DNA from: an uncultured Commensalibacter sp.
Lineage (GTDB): Bacteria > Pseudomonadota > Alphaproteobacteria > Acetobacterales > Acetobacteraceae
NCBI GenBank assembly: GCA_945266285.1
Contig: CALYOP010000008.1
Coordinates: forward strand, 62,001-126,000
Direction of reading: 5' to 3'
Length of the DNA stretch: 64,000 nucleotides
In this document: positions 38,452 through 47,889 of the stretch, in pieces
How positions within the stretch are numbered: the first letter of the stretch is position 1
Layout: each line of letters begins with the position of its first letter
Notes under the pieces: generated by a model
Databases searched by the model: none
What the model saw: only the letters and a program-made list of their open reading frames with translations
Told to the model about the DNA's origin: nothing
Position numbers and translations under genes: made by a program

Positions 38452-39153
38452 TTAGCTTTTAGGGGTAGATTCCATACTGGTTACCAAAATGTTTTCAGCA
38501 TATTTTAAACGACGAATTGAATCATCAATTGACTGGGCTTGCTGATTCATACGTGGATCATTCGTGAGTTGATAGACATGCTGGATTTTTTGATTCTCCT
38601 GAGTATAAAAATTGATTCTTTCATTAATGTCTTGTGAAACCTTATTGGCTTTATTTGACAAACTTTGAATTTCAGCCAATTGTTTTTGACTTTGTACTTT
38701 GGAAAGTTTTCCCGACCTAATTTTTTGATTAAGCGTAAGGATTTCACTTTGTGCTTCGGTTGCGTATGCCAATGCATTTTTTGCATCATCCTCTGCAGAA
38801 ACAGCAATTTTATGCGCTTGAGCAATAGCATTGTTAAGGTTATCTTCTGTTAATTGTTGGCGTTCTGTACGATTAGCTATTAAATAACCAGCTCCAGAAC
38901 CAACCGCAGCACCACTAAGTGCGCCGATGGCTGCACCTTTTCCTTTTCCTGCTAACCCGCCAATTAACGCGCCGGCTAATACACCTGTAAGTGCTCCGCT
39001 TCCTAATGTACGGTTATACTGCGCATTTCTTTGCCGCTCTTTATTTTGTTGTGGCGTTAAATTAGGATCATATGCAGGTGTACTCATACACGCTGATAAG
39101 GTGAATGCTGTCGATAACAGAAGCAGTCCGATTTTATTTTTTAATTTAAACAT
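38452..39153 (-). CDS. Lipoprotein with glycine-zipper and coiled-coil regions
   Basis: A 233-residue protein. The signal peptide ends in lipobox LSAC. After a polar stretch (PAYDPNLTPQQNKERQRNAQ) comes a glycine-zipper hairpin (GALTGVLAGALIGGLAGKG, then GAAIGALSGAAVGSGAGYLI, about 53-91), a type of sequence that inserts in or packs against membranes. The rest is helical with heptad-like repeats and many Gln. Known glycine-zipper lipoproteins of the Pcp/SlyB and OmpA-linked types are related in style only. First gene of a two-gene unit. Confidence 0.75.
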   Translation of the reverse strand: MFKLKNKIGLLLLSTAFTLSACMSTPAYDPNLTPQQNKERQRNAQYNRTLGSGALTGVLAGALIGGLAGKGKGAAIGALSGAAVGSGAGYLIANRTERQQLTEDNLNNAIAQAHKIAVSAEDDAKNALAYATEAQSEILTLNQKIRSGKLSKVQSQKQLAEIQSLSNKANKVSQDINERINFYTQENQKIQHVYQLTNDPRMNQQAQSIDDSIRRLKYAENILVTSMESTPKS

Positions 39154-39430
39154 TTTATCCTTTAATATTCTTTCGCATTCTCTGCTGATTAAAGAACAAG
39201 GCTTTATTCAGAAATTTAACCTTTTCAAAACATATTGTACTAAACAAATAATATTTACAACTACTATATGTTGATATTCTATTAAAATTAATAATGATTA
39301 AGAAAACCTTCTCTTATCCACAGATAAGGATTACATCTTATCGTCTAAACCATTGGATCAATGTAAAACGACAAAACGGCAGAAATATTGAAGTTACTTC
39401 GATTAATTTACAAATCACAGATTGATAATT

Positions 39431-41044
39431 ATGTTGAAAAAAATTGCTTTTAAAACATTTATATTCGCAGGAATAATAACGGTTATGGGAATAAGTTCGA
39501 TAGCTTCTTCTTATGGTGATAACAAAAATTCACCTATAGTAGACATTCCTGATCAAGGTCCCATAAAAGGTGCAGAAAACGAAGGTATTGTTGCATTTAA
39601 GGGTATTCCCTACGCTTTACCCCCCATTAATGAAAATCGTTGGCTTCCACCACAACCATATCCTGGATGGTCTGGTATAAAAGAAGCCGTTCAATTCGCA
39701 TCAAACTGTCAACAAAAACCAAATAGCTGGGATACGTCATTATCAAAAGAACATCTTAGCGAAGATTGCCTTTATCTTAATATCTGGGCCCCCAAGGATT
39801 TCATTAATCATCAAACGAACAATGGTTATCCTGTTATGGTTTGGATCCATGGTGGCGGATTAGTTAATGGCGGCACCTCGCTTCCTCTTTATGATGGAAG
39901 TAACCTTGCACGTCAAAATGTCGTTGTTGTTACCATTAATTATCGTTTAGGCCGCTTTGGTTTCTTCGCCTTCCCTGCCCTTCATAAAGAAAGTGAAGAA
40001 CAGGAATGGGCAAATTACGGTTTAATGGATCAAATCGCAGCATTACAATGGATTAAGAAATCTATCTCTTCTTTTGGAGGGAATAGCAATAACATCACTC
40101 TATTTGGTGAATCTGCGGGCGGTGATTCAATTTTGGCGCTGATGACAACACCCGAAGCCAATAAATTATTTAACAAAGCTATCATTCAATCAGGAACAAG
40201 CAATTTTTCATTACTATCACCACGACCTTGGCAACAAGCTGTTGCAATTGCACAAAAATTTGCTGAAAAACATGGAATCCACGGAATCGAAAAAAATGAT
40301 TTAGCAAACCTTAGGAAACTCCCTGCTGAAGCAATTCTGGATGGTCTTAACCTTGAAAACATGCAGCGCGATTTATTTTCTGGCATTGTAATTGATGGAG
40401 TACTACTACGTCAGTCAATCAAAGACGCTTTCAAAGATGGAAATTTTCAACCCATTCCAATTCTTATTGGCGCTAATGACGGAGATGGAGTCTTTTTCAA
40501 CAAGACCGATCTGAATATATTAACTAAACAGCTTGGAACAACAACGCAAGAAATCAAACATGTCTATGATCCAGAAAATAAATTAACTGATAACAAAATT
40601 CTGCATCAAGTCTCTGCTGATTGGCAATTTATTCAACCAACACATGCATTAGCGAGACAACTTTCCAAGTTTAACGTTCCTGTTTATGAATATCGCTTTT
40701 CTTATGTTGCAAAACCAGCAAGACCTTATACTTCCTATGGCGCACCACATGCTTCAGAATTGCCATTCGTTTTTGATAATTTAAAAGCAGCTTTTAAAAA
40801 TATTGAACCTCAAGATACCGCAATGGCTAAAGCTGTTTCGACTTATTGGGTTAATTTTGCACGTAGTGAGGTTCCAACGGCCGGAGAATTTCCTGCTGCA
40901 CCGAAATTCGATGCAAATAATCCGAAACTTTTGCATTTTACTTTGCAAGGTCCCTTTGTTGAAAGTGATCCTTTTCAAAAAAGATTGGATTTTATTGAAC
41001 AATTACAAAATAAAAAAACACCACCAATGCCTAAGAAAAATTGA
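39431..41044 (+). CDS. Exported type-B carboxylesterase
   Basis: A 537-residue enzyme from ATG 39431 (TTG at 39422 is also in frame). An N-terminal signal peptide (MLKKIAFKTFIFAGIITVMG) indicates export. The type-B esterase/lipase motifs are present: EDCLYLNIWAP, the oxyanion-hole HGGGLVNGG, nucleophile elbow FGESAGGDS, and the late GAPHASELPFVF with the catalytic His. Acid residue probably a Glu around 340. Substrate (ester of food, drug or plant compound) unknown. A single gene ending in a hairpin. Confidence 0.9.
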   Translation: MLKKIAFKTFIFAGIITVMGISSIASSYGDNKNSPIVDIPDQGPIKGAENEGIVAFKGIPYALPPINENRWLPPQPYPGWSGIKEAVQFASNCQQKPNSWDTSLSKEHLSEDCLYLNIWAPKDFINHQTNNGYPVMVWIHGGGLVNGGTSLPLYDGSNLARQNVVVVTINYRLGRFGFFAFPALHKESEEQEWANYGLMDQIAALQWIKKSISSFGGNSNNITLFGESAGGDSILALMTTPEANKLFNKAIIQSGTSNFSLLSPRPWQQAVAIAQKFAEKHGIHGIEKNDLANLRKLPAEAILDGLNLENMQRDLFSGIVIDGVLLRQSIKDAFKDGNFQPIPILIGANDGDGVFFNKTDLNILTKQLGTTTQEIKHVYDPENKLTDNKILHQVSADWQFIQPTHALARQLSKFNVPVYEYRFSYVAKPARPYTSYGAPHASELPFVFDNLKAAFKNIEPQDTAMAKAVSTYWVNFARSEVPTAGEFPAAPKFDANNPKLLHFTLQGPFVESDPFQKRLDFIEQLQNKKTPPMPKKN

Positions 41045-41064
41045 TTTTTCGGATTATAAAAATA

Positions 41065-41100
41065 AAAATTGCTGCTCCTTTTTAAAAGGGCAGCAATTTT
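41065..41100. terminator. Hairpin after the carboxylesterase
   Basis: A stem AAAATTGCTGC-(T)-CCT pairs with AGGGCAGCAATTTT: 14 bp with one bulged T and an 8-nt loop, starting 21 bp after the stop. On the plus strand the right arm ends in TTTT. It can also serve the convergent gdhA. Confidence 0.8.
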
Positions 41101-41144
41101 AAAACATAGCCATTACAAATCAATGTTCTTTTATTGAACAAAGA

Positions 41145-42407
41145 TTATGGGAATAAACCTCTAGCTTTTTTGGCTTGATGAACGCGTTCCAAACCACAAC
41201 ATGTTGCAGCCAGACGATTAGAAATTCCCCGTTCTTTAGCCAATGCAATAACGCGATAGAAAGCCTTATCCATAAGCTTTTTCAAACGGTTAATAATTTC
41301 TTCTTCTTCCCAGAAGAACTGTTGCAAATCCTGCACCCATTCAAAATAACTAACGGTTACGCCCCCTGAATTACATAAAATATCAGGAATAATGAAAATC
41401 TTGTCGGGTCTTGCTGCCAAAACAGCATCTGCTTCAATCGTGGTAGGACCATTTGCAGCTTCAGCCAAGATTTTACATTGTAACTCTTTAGCAATATGTT
41501 CATCAACCGTCCGCTCAATAGCTGCTGGTACAGCGATATCACATTTGATCGTTAATATCTTTTTAGGATCAGTTAAGATCTCTGAGGAATAACCTTTTAA
41601 TACCCCATGTTTCTCGACATATTTGATAATTGCTGGAATATCGAGCCCTTTTGGATCATGATAAGCAGCGGTATGATCACTAATAGCAAGAACTTTCGTC
41701 CCTCTTTCATGAAGTTCCGTTGCCACAACAGACCCAACGTTCCCAAATCCCTGAATAACTGCTGTTGCACCATTTAAATTAAGTTTGATTTCTTCAGCAG
41801 CTCTTGAAATAAGATGGGTAACCCCTTTACCTGTTGCTTCACGTCGTCCTTGAGTTCCACCGCAACTAACGGGTTTTCCTGTAACAATTTCCGTTACCGT
41901 GCAACCTGCATCATTAGAATAGGTATCCATGAACCAAGCCATAACTTGTTCATTCGTACCAATGTCTGGAGCCATAACATCGGTATGTGGACCTACAAAA
42001 GGTATTAATTCCTGCATGTAACGACGGGATAAAGCTTCAAGCTCACGTGGGGAAAGCGTATAAGGATCAACACGGATACCGCCTTTTGCACCACCATAAG
42101 GAAGATTCATCAAAGAACATTTCCAACTCATCCAAAGGGATAAAGCTGCAACTTCACCAATATCAACGGTTTTTGCAAAACGAACCCCACCCTTTGTCGG
42201 TCCTAATGTAAGATGATGTTGAACACGATAACCTTCAAAAACGACAGTACTCCCATCATCACGATGAATAGGACATGTAACAGCTACAGCCCGTTTTGGA
42301 TAAAGTAAACGATCCCTTTCGTCTTGGGGAATTTCCAAAACATCAGCAGCTTGAGAAAACTGTTTTCTTGCCATATCAAAGACAGGACCACGATAAATAT
42401 CAAACAT
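41145..42407 (-). CDS. gdhA: Glutamate dehydrogenase
   Basis: A 420-residue Glu/Leu/Phe/Val dehydrogenase. The substrate region is GPTKGGVRFAKTVD, with the catalytic Lys in LPYGGAKGGIRVDP; the Rossmann motif is VIQGFGNVGSVVA. It catalyses the reversible oxidation of glutamate to 2-oxoglutarate and ammonia. The size and the GFGNVGS dinucleotide loop suggest the NAD-linked catabolic class, but this is not certain. It is divergent from putA, whose final product is glutamate. Confidence 0.92.
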   Translation of the reverse strand: MFDIYRGPVFDMARKQFSQAADVLEIPQDERDRLLYPKRAVAVTCPIHRDDGSTVVFEGYRVQHHLTLGPTKGGVRFAKTVDIGEVAALSLWMSWKCSLMNLPYGGAKGGIRVDPYTLSPRELEALSRRYMQELIPFVGPHTDVMAPDIGTNEQVMAWFMDTYSNDAGCTVTEIVTGKPVSCGGTQGRREATGKGVTHLISRAAEEIKLNLNGATAVIQGFGNVGSVVATELHERGTKVLAISDHTAAYHDPKGLDIPAIIKYVEKHGVLKGYSSEILTDPKKILTIKCDIAVPAAIERTVDEHIAKELQCKILAEAANGPTTIEADAVLAARPDKIFIIPDILCNSGGVTVSYFEWVQDLQQFFWEEEEIINRLKKLMDKAFYRVIALAKERGISNRLAATCCGLERVHQAKKARGLFP

Positions 42408-42635
42408 GTTTACCTCTTTTATTAATGATTTCTTTATAAAATCATCCCGGTTAAAAAAAACAAATAAACTTAAGGTGTATAATCGCTTCTTTTATTTTCA
42501 AATTTTCTTGTCATTTCATCTCTTTCCTTTAAACGACTATCATCTATGTTATAGATTTGGTAATGATGTTCAAATTATGTGCATATTTAGTTTTCTTTTC
42601 CTTTCATTAATCACGTTCTATTGATCGAGAATCTT
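42408..42635. promoter_or_regulatory. Divergent gdhA / putA control region
   Basis: A 228-bp AT-rich spacer between two functionally linked catabolic genes. It includes the promoters for both; I see no clear palindromic operator. PutA itself lacks a DNA-binding domain, so it cannot repress from here. No convincing gene inside. Confidence 0.4.
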
Positions 42636-45600
42636 ATGTCCGTTTTTTCTACTTTTTCTTCCGACGTGCAAAATCAAACCGATCTTCGTAATCAGATCAC
42701 TAAAGCAATGCGGCGACCTGAACCGGTTTGCGTTGAAGAATTATTAAAACAGGCAACTTTGTCTGAAACCACGAACAACCGCATCGCAACGCATGCGAAA
42801 TCTCTGACCCAATATTTGCGTAAACACCGCCATCTTAAGGGTGTTGAAACACTGGTACAAGAATTTTCCCTCTCCTCTGCAGAGGGAACCGCTTTAATGT
42901 GCTTAGCAGAAGCATTATTACGTATTCCGGATAACGCAACGCGTGATGCTTTGATTCGTGACAAAATTGCCAAAGGTGATTGGACATCACATGCTGGGTT
43001 TAGCAAACCGCTATTCACAAATGCAGCCGCTTGGGGGCTAGCAATTACAGGAAAGCTGGTTCAACCAGTCAAAGAAAATCATCTTGCCAAAGCACTCACT
43101 GGGTTAGTCCAACGTGGAGGTGAACCCTTAATCCGAAGCAGTGTCGATGCTGCAATGCGAATAATGGGTGAACAATTCGTTCTTGGTCAAACAATTGAAG
43201 AAGCATTACATCGTAGTAAAAAACTAGAAGCAATCGGTTTCCGCTATTCCTATGACATGCTTGGCGAAGCCGCAATTACGGAAGAAGACGCACAACGTTA
43301 TTTAAACGACTATGAACAAGCACTTCATGCCATAGGTTCAACAACACGTGGCAATAATTTATACGAACGTGCCGGATTATCCATCAAATTATCCGCTTTA
43401 CATCCGCGTTATGCCCGCGCACAGCGCGAACGTGTGATGACCGAGTTGCTTCCAACTTTAACCCGTCTTGTCGTTTTGGCACGAAAATATGATATCGGTA
43501 TTAATATTGATGCCGAAGAAAGTGAAAGATTAGAAATTTCCTTGGATCTGATGGAAGCACTTTGTCATAATCCTGAACTTGATGGCTGGAACGGAATTGG
43601 TTTTGTCGTACAAGCTTACGGACGCCGTGCACCATTAGTACTTGATTATTTGATTGATCTTGCTCGTCGAACCAAAAGACGGTTAATGATTCGTTTGGTT
43701 AAAGGTGCTTATTGGGATAGCGAAATTAAAAAGGCGCAGGTTGAAGGACAAAGCGATTTTCCTGTTTATACTCGAAAAATACACACTGATGTAAGTTACT
43801 TTGCTTGTGCACGTAAGTTATTAGGTGCAAGAGATGCTGTCTTCCCACAATTTGCAACCCATAACGTAAGAACATTGGCAACAATTTATGCGCTTGCTGG
43901 TGCAAATTATGATCCTGAACAATATGAATTTCAATGTCTGCATGGCATGGGTGAACAACTTTACAGCAAAGTAGTTCAAGCAGGGGCACTTTCACGTCCA
44001 TGCCGAATTTATGCACCTGTTGGAACGCATGAAACTTTATTAGCTTATTTGGTAAGAAGATTGCTGGAAAACGGTGCTAATTCTTCTTTTGTTAACCAAA
44101 TTGGAAATGATGATATTTCCATTGATGAACTCATTGCTGACCCGGTAGAAGCTGCAAAAGCTATTCAACCTGTTGGTAGTCCACATGCTGCTATTGCTTC
44201 TCCACATAATCTTTATGGTCGCGAACGCAAGAACTCTCAAGGATTAGATTTCAATAATGAACTTGTTCTTCAAGAGATTGCGAAAGAATTGGAGAATTCA
44301 CCAAAATATTGGGAATCTTATCCAATAAATGGAAAAAATTTTAGCAAAGATAAAGCACAAGAAGTCATCAATCCTGCCAATTTTGAAGACAAAGTTGGTA
44401 CCGTAATCGAATCTTCAGAAAAAGATATTGAACAAGCAATCAAAAATGCAGAAAAAGCCGCACAAGGATGGGCAAACACATCCCCAGACGACCGTGCAAA
44501 AACTTTGCTTAAAGCTGCGGATATGTTGGAAGAGCAAATTTATACGCTTTTAGGACTCATTATCCGTGAAGCCGGAAAATCCTTCCCCAATGCTTTGGCC
44601 GAAATTCGTGAAGCAGTTGACTTCTTGCGTTATTATGCACGAACCATTCAACGTGATTTTAACAATCAAACTCATATTCCTCTAGGTACAGTTGTTTGTA
44701 TCAGCCCTTGGAACTTTCCATTAGCCATCTTCTTGGGACAAGTTTCTGCGGCCCTTGCTGCTGGTAATCCAGTTATTGCAAAACCTGCCGAAGAAACCCC
44801 ACTTATCGCTGCTCAAGCTGTTCGTATACTTCTTGCTGCTGGCGTTCCAGAAGGTGTGATACAGCTTTTACCCGGACAAGGTAATGTCGGTGCAAGTCTG
44901 ATTGCAAATCCAGAAGTTGCAGGCGTTATGTTTACTGGTTCAACAGCTGTTGCAAAAGAAATATCCAAAACTTTGGCATCCCGACGTAGTCCTAGTGGTG
45001 AAATCGTTCCATTCGTTGCCGAAACAGGGGGACAAAACGCATTAATTGTTGATTCTTCCGCTTTGGCAGAACAGGTCGTTGTTGATATTATCGCATCTGC
45101 TTTTGATAGTGCCGGTCAACGTTGTTCTGCATTACGTGTCTTATGCGTTCAGGAAGATTGTGCTGATCGAATTATCACCATGTTACGTGGCGCTACAGAA
45201 GAACTTTGTGTCGGTAATCCTTTGGCACTGAAAACGGATGTTGGTCCTGTTATCAGTAAAGAGGCGATGCAAAGACTACAAAACCATGTAGAATATATGC
45301 GTAAAAAAGGATTTAGAGTTTGGACACCGAATTTACCAAAAGAAGCAAATAATGGTTATTTCATGATGCCTACCATCATTGAAATTAGTAAGGTTTCCGA
45401 TATTCCCGACGAAATATTTGGACCTGTTTTACATGTTTTACGTTTCCAACGTGATGATCTTGATCATGTAATGGATCAAATTAACAGCACAGGTTATGGG
45501 TTAACTTTTGGTATTCACACCAGAATTGACGAAATGGTTGAATATACGACCAAAAAGATTCACGCCGGAAACATTTATGTAAACCGTAATATTATTGGTG

Positions 45601-46268
45601 CAGTTGTTGGAGTTCAACCTTTTGGTGGTTGCGGTCTTTCAGGAACGGGGCCGAAAGCTGGAACACCATTTATTCTAAGAAGAATGTTAAGAAAAGCACC
45701 TGTTTTAAATACATTACCATCCCAGAAACCACCCGTTATTGCGCAACAGTGGAAACAATGGTTGGATAATCATTATCCTAAAGTTTCCGCTAATGTTGAT
45801 GATTATTTTTCATCGTGCTTAAATGGGCTAAACATTGAATTAACTGGTCCAGTCGGTGAAACAAACCGGTTTATCCTTTCAGCACGTGGGACTATATTAT
45901 GTGTCGGAAAAACTACGGAAGGTTTATTACGACAGGTAACCTTAGCATTATGTGGTGGTAATCCGGTTTTAATATTGGGTTCTGATGAAATAACCGGTTG
46001 GATTAACACGCTCCCATCTAATCTTAAATCTATTATTCAGCGCGTTAAAACCGTTGATGAACGTTCTTGCGTCGTTGTTTTAGGTGAAAAAGATTGCCCA
46101 GTTTTTGAAGAAGCACGCAAAAAGCTAGCGGTCACGCCTAAAGGAATTGTTTTAGCCTTTGATGTGGATGAAACACATAATCCTGCTGAGTTCTTACTTG
46201 AAGAACAATCCATTAGCATTAATACTACGGCTGCTGGTGGTAATGCATCTTTAATGACGATTAGCTAA
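42636..46268 (+). CDS. putA: Bifunctional proline dehydrogenase / P5C dehydrogenase
   Basis: A 1210-residue trifunctional-type enzyme from ATG 42636 (TTG at 42621 is also open). It has an alpha-helical N-terminal arm and an FAD-dependent proline dehydrogenase barrel to about 480 (RLVKGAYWDSEIK, RIYAPVGTHETLLAYLVRRLLENG). The NAD-dependent glutamate-semialdehyde dehydrogenase (about 560-1040) has ISPWNFPLAIF, FTGSTAVAKEI, the catalytic Glu in FVAETGGQNAL and Cys in SAGQRCSALRVL. A C-terminal domain of about 170 residues follows. The N-terminal ribbon-helix-helix domain of enterobacterial PutA is absent, so it should not be an autorepressor. It oxidises proline to glutamate with substrate channelling. 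Confidence 0.95.
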   Translation: MSVFSTFSSDVQNQTDLRNQITKAMRRPEPVCVEELLKQATLSETTNNRIATHAKSLTQYLRKHRHLKGVETLVQEFSLSSAEGTALMCLAEALLRIPDNATRDALIRDKIAKGDWTSHAGFSKPLFTNAAAWGLAITGKLVQPVKENHLAKALTGLVQRGGEPLIRSSVDAAMRIMGEQFVLGQTIEEALHRSKKLEAIGFRYSYDMLGEAAITEEDAQRYLNDYEQALHAIGSTTRGNNLYERAGLSIKLSALHPRYARAQRERVMTELLPTLTRLVVLARKYDIGINIDAEESERLEISLDLMEALCHNPELDGWNGIGFVVQAYGRRAPLVLDYLIDLARRTKRRLMIRLVKGAYWDSEIKKAQVEGQSDFPVYTRKIHTDVSYFACARKLLGARDAVFPQFATHNVRTLATIYALAGANYDPEQYEFQCLHGMGEQLYSKVVQAGALSRPCRIYAPVGTHETLLAYLVRRLLENGANSSFVNQIGNDDISIDELIADPVEAAKAIQPVGSPHAAIASPHNLYGRERKNSQGLDFNNELVLQEIAKELENSPKYWESYPINGKNFSKDKAQEVINPANFEDKVGTVIESSEKDIEQAIKNAEKAAQGWANTSPDDRAKTLLKAADMLEEQIYTLLGLIIREAGKSFPNALAEIREAVDFLRYYARTIQRDFNNQTHIPLGTVVCISPWNFPLAIFLGQVSAALAAGNPVIAKPAEETPLIAAQAVRILLAAGVPEGVIQLLPGQGNVGASLIANPEVAGVMFTGSTAVAKEISKTLASRRSPSGEIVPFVAETGGQNALIVDSSALAEQVVVDIIASAFDSAGQRCSALRVLCVQEDCADRIITMLRGATEELCVGNPLALKTDVGPVISKEAMQRLQNHVEYMRKKGFRVWTPNLPKEANNGYFMMPTIIEISKVSDIPDEIFGPVLHVLRFQRDDLDHVMDQINSTGYGLTFGIHTRIDEMVEYTTKKIHAGNIYVNRNIIGAVVGVQPFGGCGLSGTGPKAGTPFILRRMLRKAPVLNTLPSQKPPVIAQQWKQWLDNHYPKVSANVDDYFSSCLNGLNIELTGPVGETNRFILSARGTILCVGKTTEGLLRQVTLALCGGNPVLILGSDEITGWINTLPSNLKSIIQRVKTVDERSCVVVLGEKDCPVFEEARKKLAVTPKGIVLAFDVDETHNPAEFLLEEQSISINTTAAGGNASLMTIS

Positions 46269-46276
46269 ATCTATTA

Positions 46277-46315
46277 ATAATCAGGTCATATAAATATAGA
46301 ATATGACCTGATTAT
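46277..46315. terminator. Hairpin between putA and the srf-type operon
   Basis: A perfect 15-bp inverted repeat (46277-46291 with 46301-46315), 9-nt loop. It lies between convergent ends: 8 bp after putA and 11 bp after the last gene of the minus-strand operon. Ts follow only weakly on the plus strand. It probably serves both. Confidence 0.75.
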
Positions 46316-46326
46316 AATAAAATTAT

Positions 46327-47889
46327 TTACTTTCCTCTAGCTTGGCTAAGCGATATTAAACTGATTTGTTTATTTACAAAATCAGCATTCCATTCTTTTT
46401 GCGGTTGATCCAAGATAGATTGTATTTTCTGGACAAAAACAACCAAATTGCTTTGTCCTCTTTCCTGTAAGGCAGTAATTACGACAGGAAATTGCTTATT
46501 CTTATCTAATGTTTTTGGTGCATTGGCAATTTGACGCAAAAGATCAAGAAACCCTTCACAAGATCCCTTTAAAATCATTTTATGATTATCAATATTGTTC
46601 AAAATTGTTGTGCGTTGTTGGTCATTTAACATTTTTAAAACATTAATTTCCTTATTGAGGATATCAATCGTATGTTGATGTTCCCATATATTCATTGCCA
46701 ATGCAGACGCAGCTTCAATCTGGGCACGCATCGTCGTAGTAAGCGCATCATTACGCATCCTTGCATCACTATCTAATTGTGCTGCTATGCTATCTAATCC
46801 TGCTTTAATCGTTGCTTCGGTTGTTTGATTGCGTAATTTATCAATCAGTTGATGCGTATTTAAAGATATTTGAGCAGCATTTGTAATGATTTGATTAAAT
46901 TCTTTTTCTGCAAGTTGCGTTTCCTGAAGATTTCCAAGACTATCGGCAGCAATTACAACACGAAATCCCATTGTTGCTAATTTTGTGGGTTGATTTGTTT
47001 GTAAATCATAAGGTGGGATTTCTTCACGTAAAGAAGTACGCAAATCGGAGGGATTAAAAGTATAATTCCCACCTCTTACGGTTAAACCACCTGTTTGTCC
47101 TTGCAAACGACCGACACGGTTCAGATGGTAGAAATCCTGCATCATCTGCCCTACTTCACCCAACATATCATATAAACCTAAAGGATTGGGTTTCATGGAT
47201 CCTACAACCTGTACTTGACCATTAGCTAATTCGGATCCCGCCATTATATAATGTTCTATACCTTCCGGCATTGGCCAAGTCGGTGCTAAAAATTCAGTTT
47301 CACTAACTTTGTTGCCACCTCGAGCTGCGTAACTCCATTCCGTTTCCGTCGGTAGTCGGATAAAACCATATACATCACCGCGTTTAGGAAGCGATTTTCG
47401 AGCATTGGCCAATAACCAGCTAGACCAACGTTGCGAAAAGTCCTGAGCATCGAACCAAGAAACATTATTTATTGCTTTTTGTCCTGATAACGTCGGCGCA
47501 GAGCATTGATCTTGATGCATTACCGCTTCATATTGATTGCGCGTCACATCGTATTTAGCCATATAAAATAGCTTGACCCCAGATTTATTCGATATAAATG
47601 GGGCCGCTAACCATACTTGGCGAATATAATCACTGTAACCTTGCTGCGTATCCGTTTGTCCGGATTGAAAAGAAATATCATCCAATACTCCCCCTTCGGA
47701 AGGAACTTCGATTGGACGGAAAACCATCCCTCCTCCACAAGGCATAGGCAAAACAAAATCCTCGTTTTGAGGATGCGGATCAATAAATTTTTTATCCCAA
47801 TTCTCAGCAGCTTTAACGTTTGACAAAGAAAGCGTTATAACGGTTACACTTGTTAAAAAACCTTTGTAAAAACATGGTTTTATCATCAT
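46327..47889 (-). CDS. Exported FGE/SUMF1-fold protein, TagR-like, without catalytic cysteines
   Basis: The start at 47889 overlaps the permease stop (ATGA). The 520-residue product has a signal peptide (cut near residue 27, SNVKA/AENW). The FGE-sulfatase fold spans about 45-312: YDVTRNQYEAVM, NNVSWFDAQDF, RLPTETEWSYAARGG, PNPLGLYDMLGEV, VRGGNYTF, MGFRVV. The active-site cysteine pair after RGG in real formylglycine-generating enzymes is missing, so it is probably a binding or scaffold member. A helical, coiled-coil-like extension of about 200 residues follows. In P. aeruginosa the periplasmic TagR of the type VI threonine-phosphorylation pathway has this fold and adjoins an ABC transporter; the likeness here is by inference. 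Confidence 0.7.
   Translation of the reverse strand: MMIKPCFYKGFLTSVTVITLSLSNVKAAENWDKKFIDPHPQNEDFVLPMPCGGGMVFRPIEVPSEGGVLDDISFQSGQTDTQQGYSDYIRQVWLAAPFISNKSGVKLFYMAKYDVTRNQYEAVMHQDQCSAPTLSGQKAINNVSWFDAQDFSQRWSSWLLANARKSLPKRGDVYGFIRLPTETEWSYAARGGNKVSETEFLAPTWPMPEGIEHYIMAGSELANGQVQVVGSMKPNPLGLYDMLGEVGQMMQDFYHLNRVGRLQGQTGGLTVRGGNYTFNPSDLRTSLREEIPPYDLQTNQPTKLATMGFRVVIAADSLGNLQETQLAEKEFNQIITNAAQISLNTHQLIDKLRNQTTEATIKAGLDSIAAQLDSDARMRNDALTTTMRAQIEAASALAMNIWEHQHTIDILNKEINVLKMLNDQQRTTILNNIDNHKMILKGSCEGFLDLLRQIANAPKTLDKNKQFPVVITALQERGQSNLVVFVQKIQSILDQPQKEWNADFVNKQISLISLSQARGK

Noticed and set aside
42406..42624. 72-codon plus-strand frame between gdhA and putA
   Set aside because: Phe/Leu/Ser-rich composition typical of translated AT-rich spacer, no ribosome-binding site, overlaps the gdhA start.
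46327..47889. Calling the FGE-fold protein a formylglycine-generating enzyme
   Set aside because: The catalytic cysteine pair is absent and no sulfatase gene is nearby.
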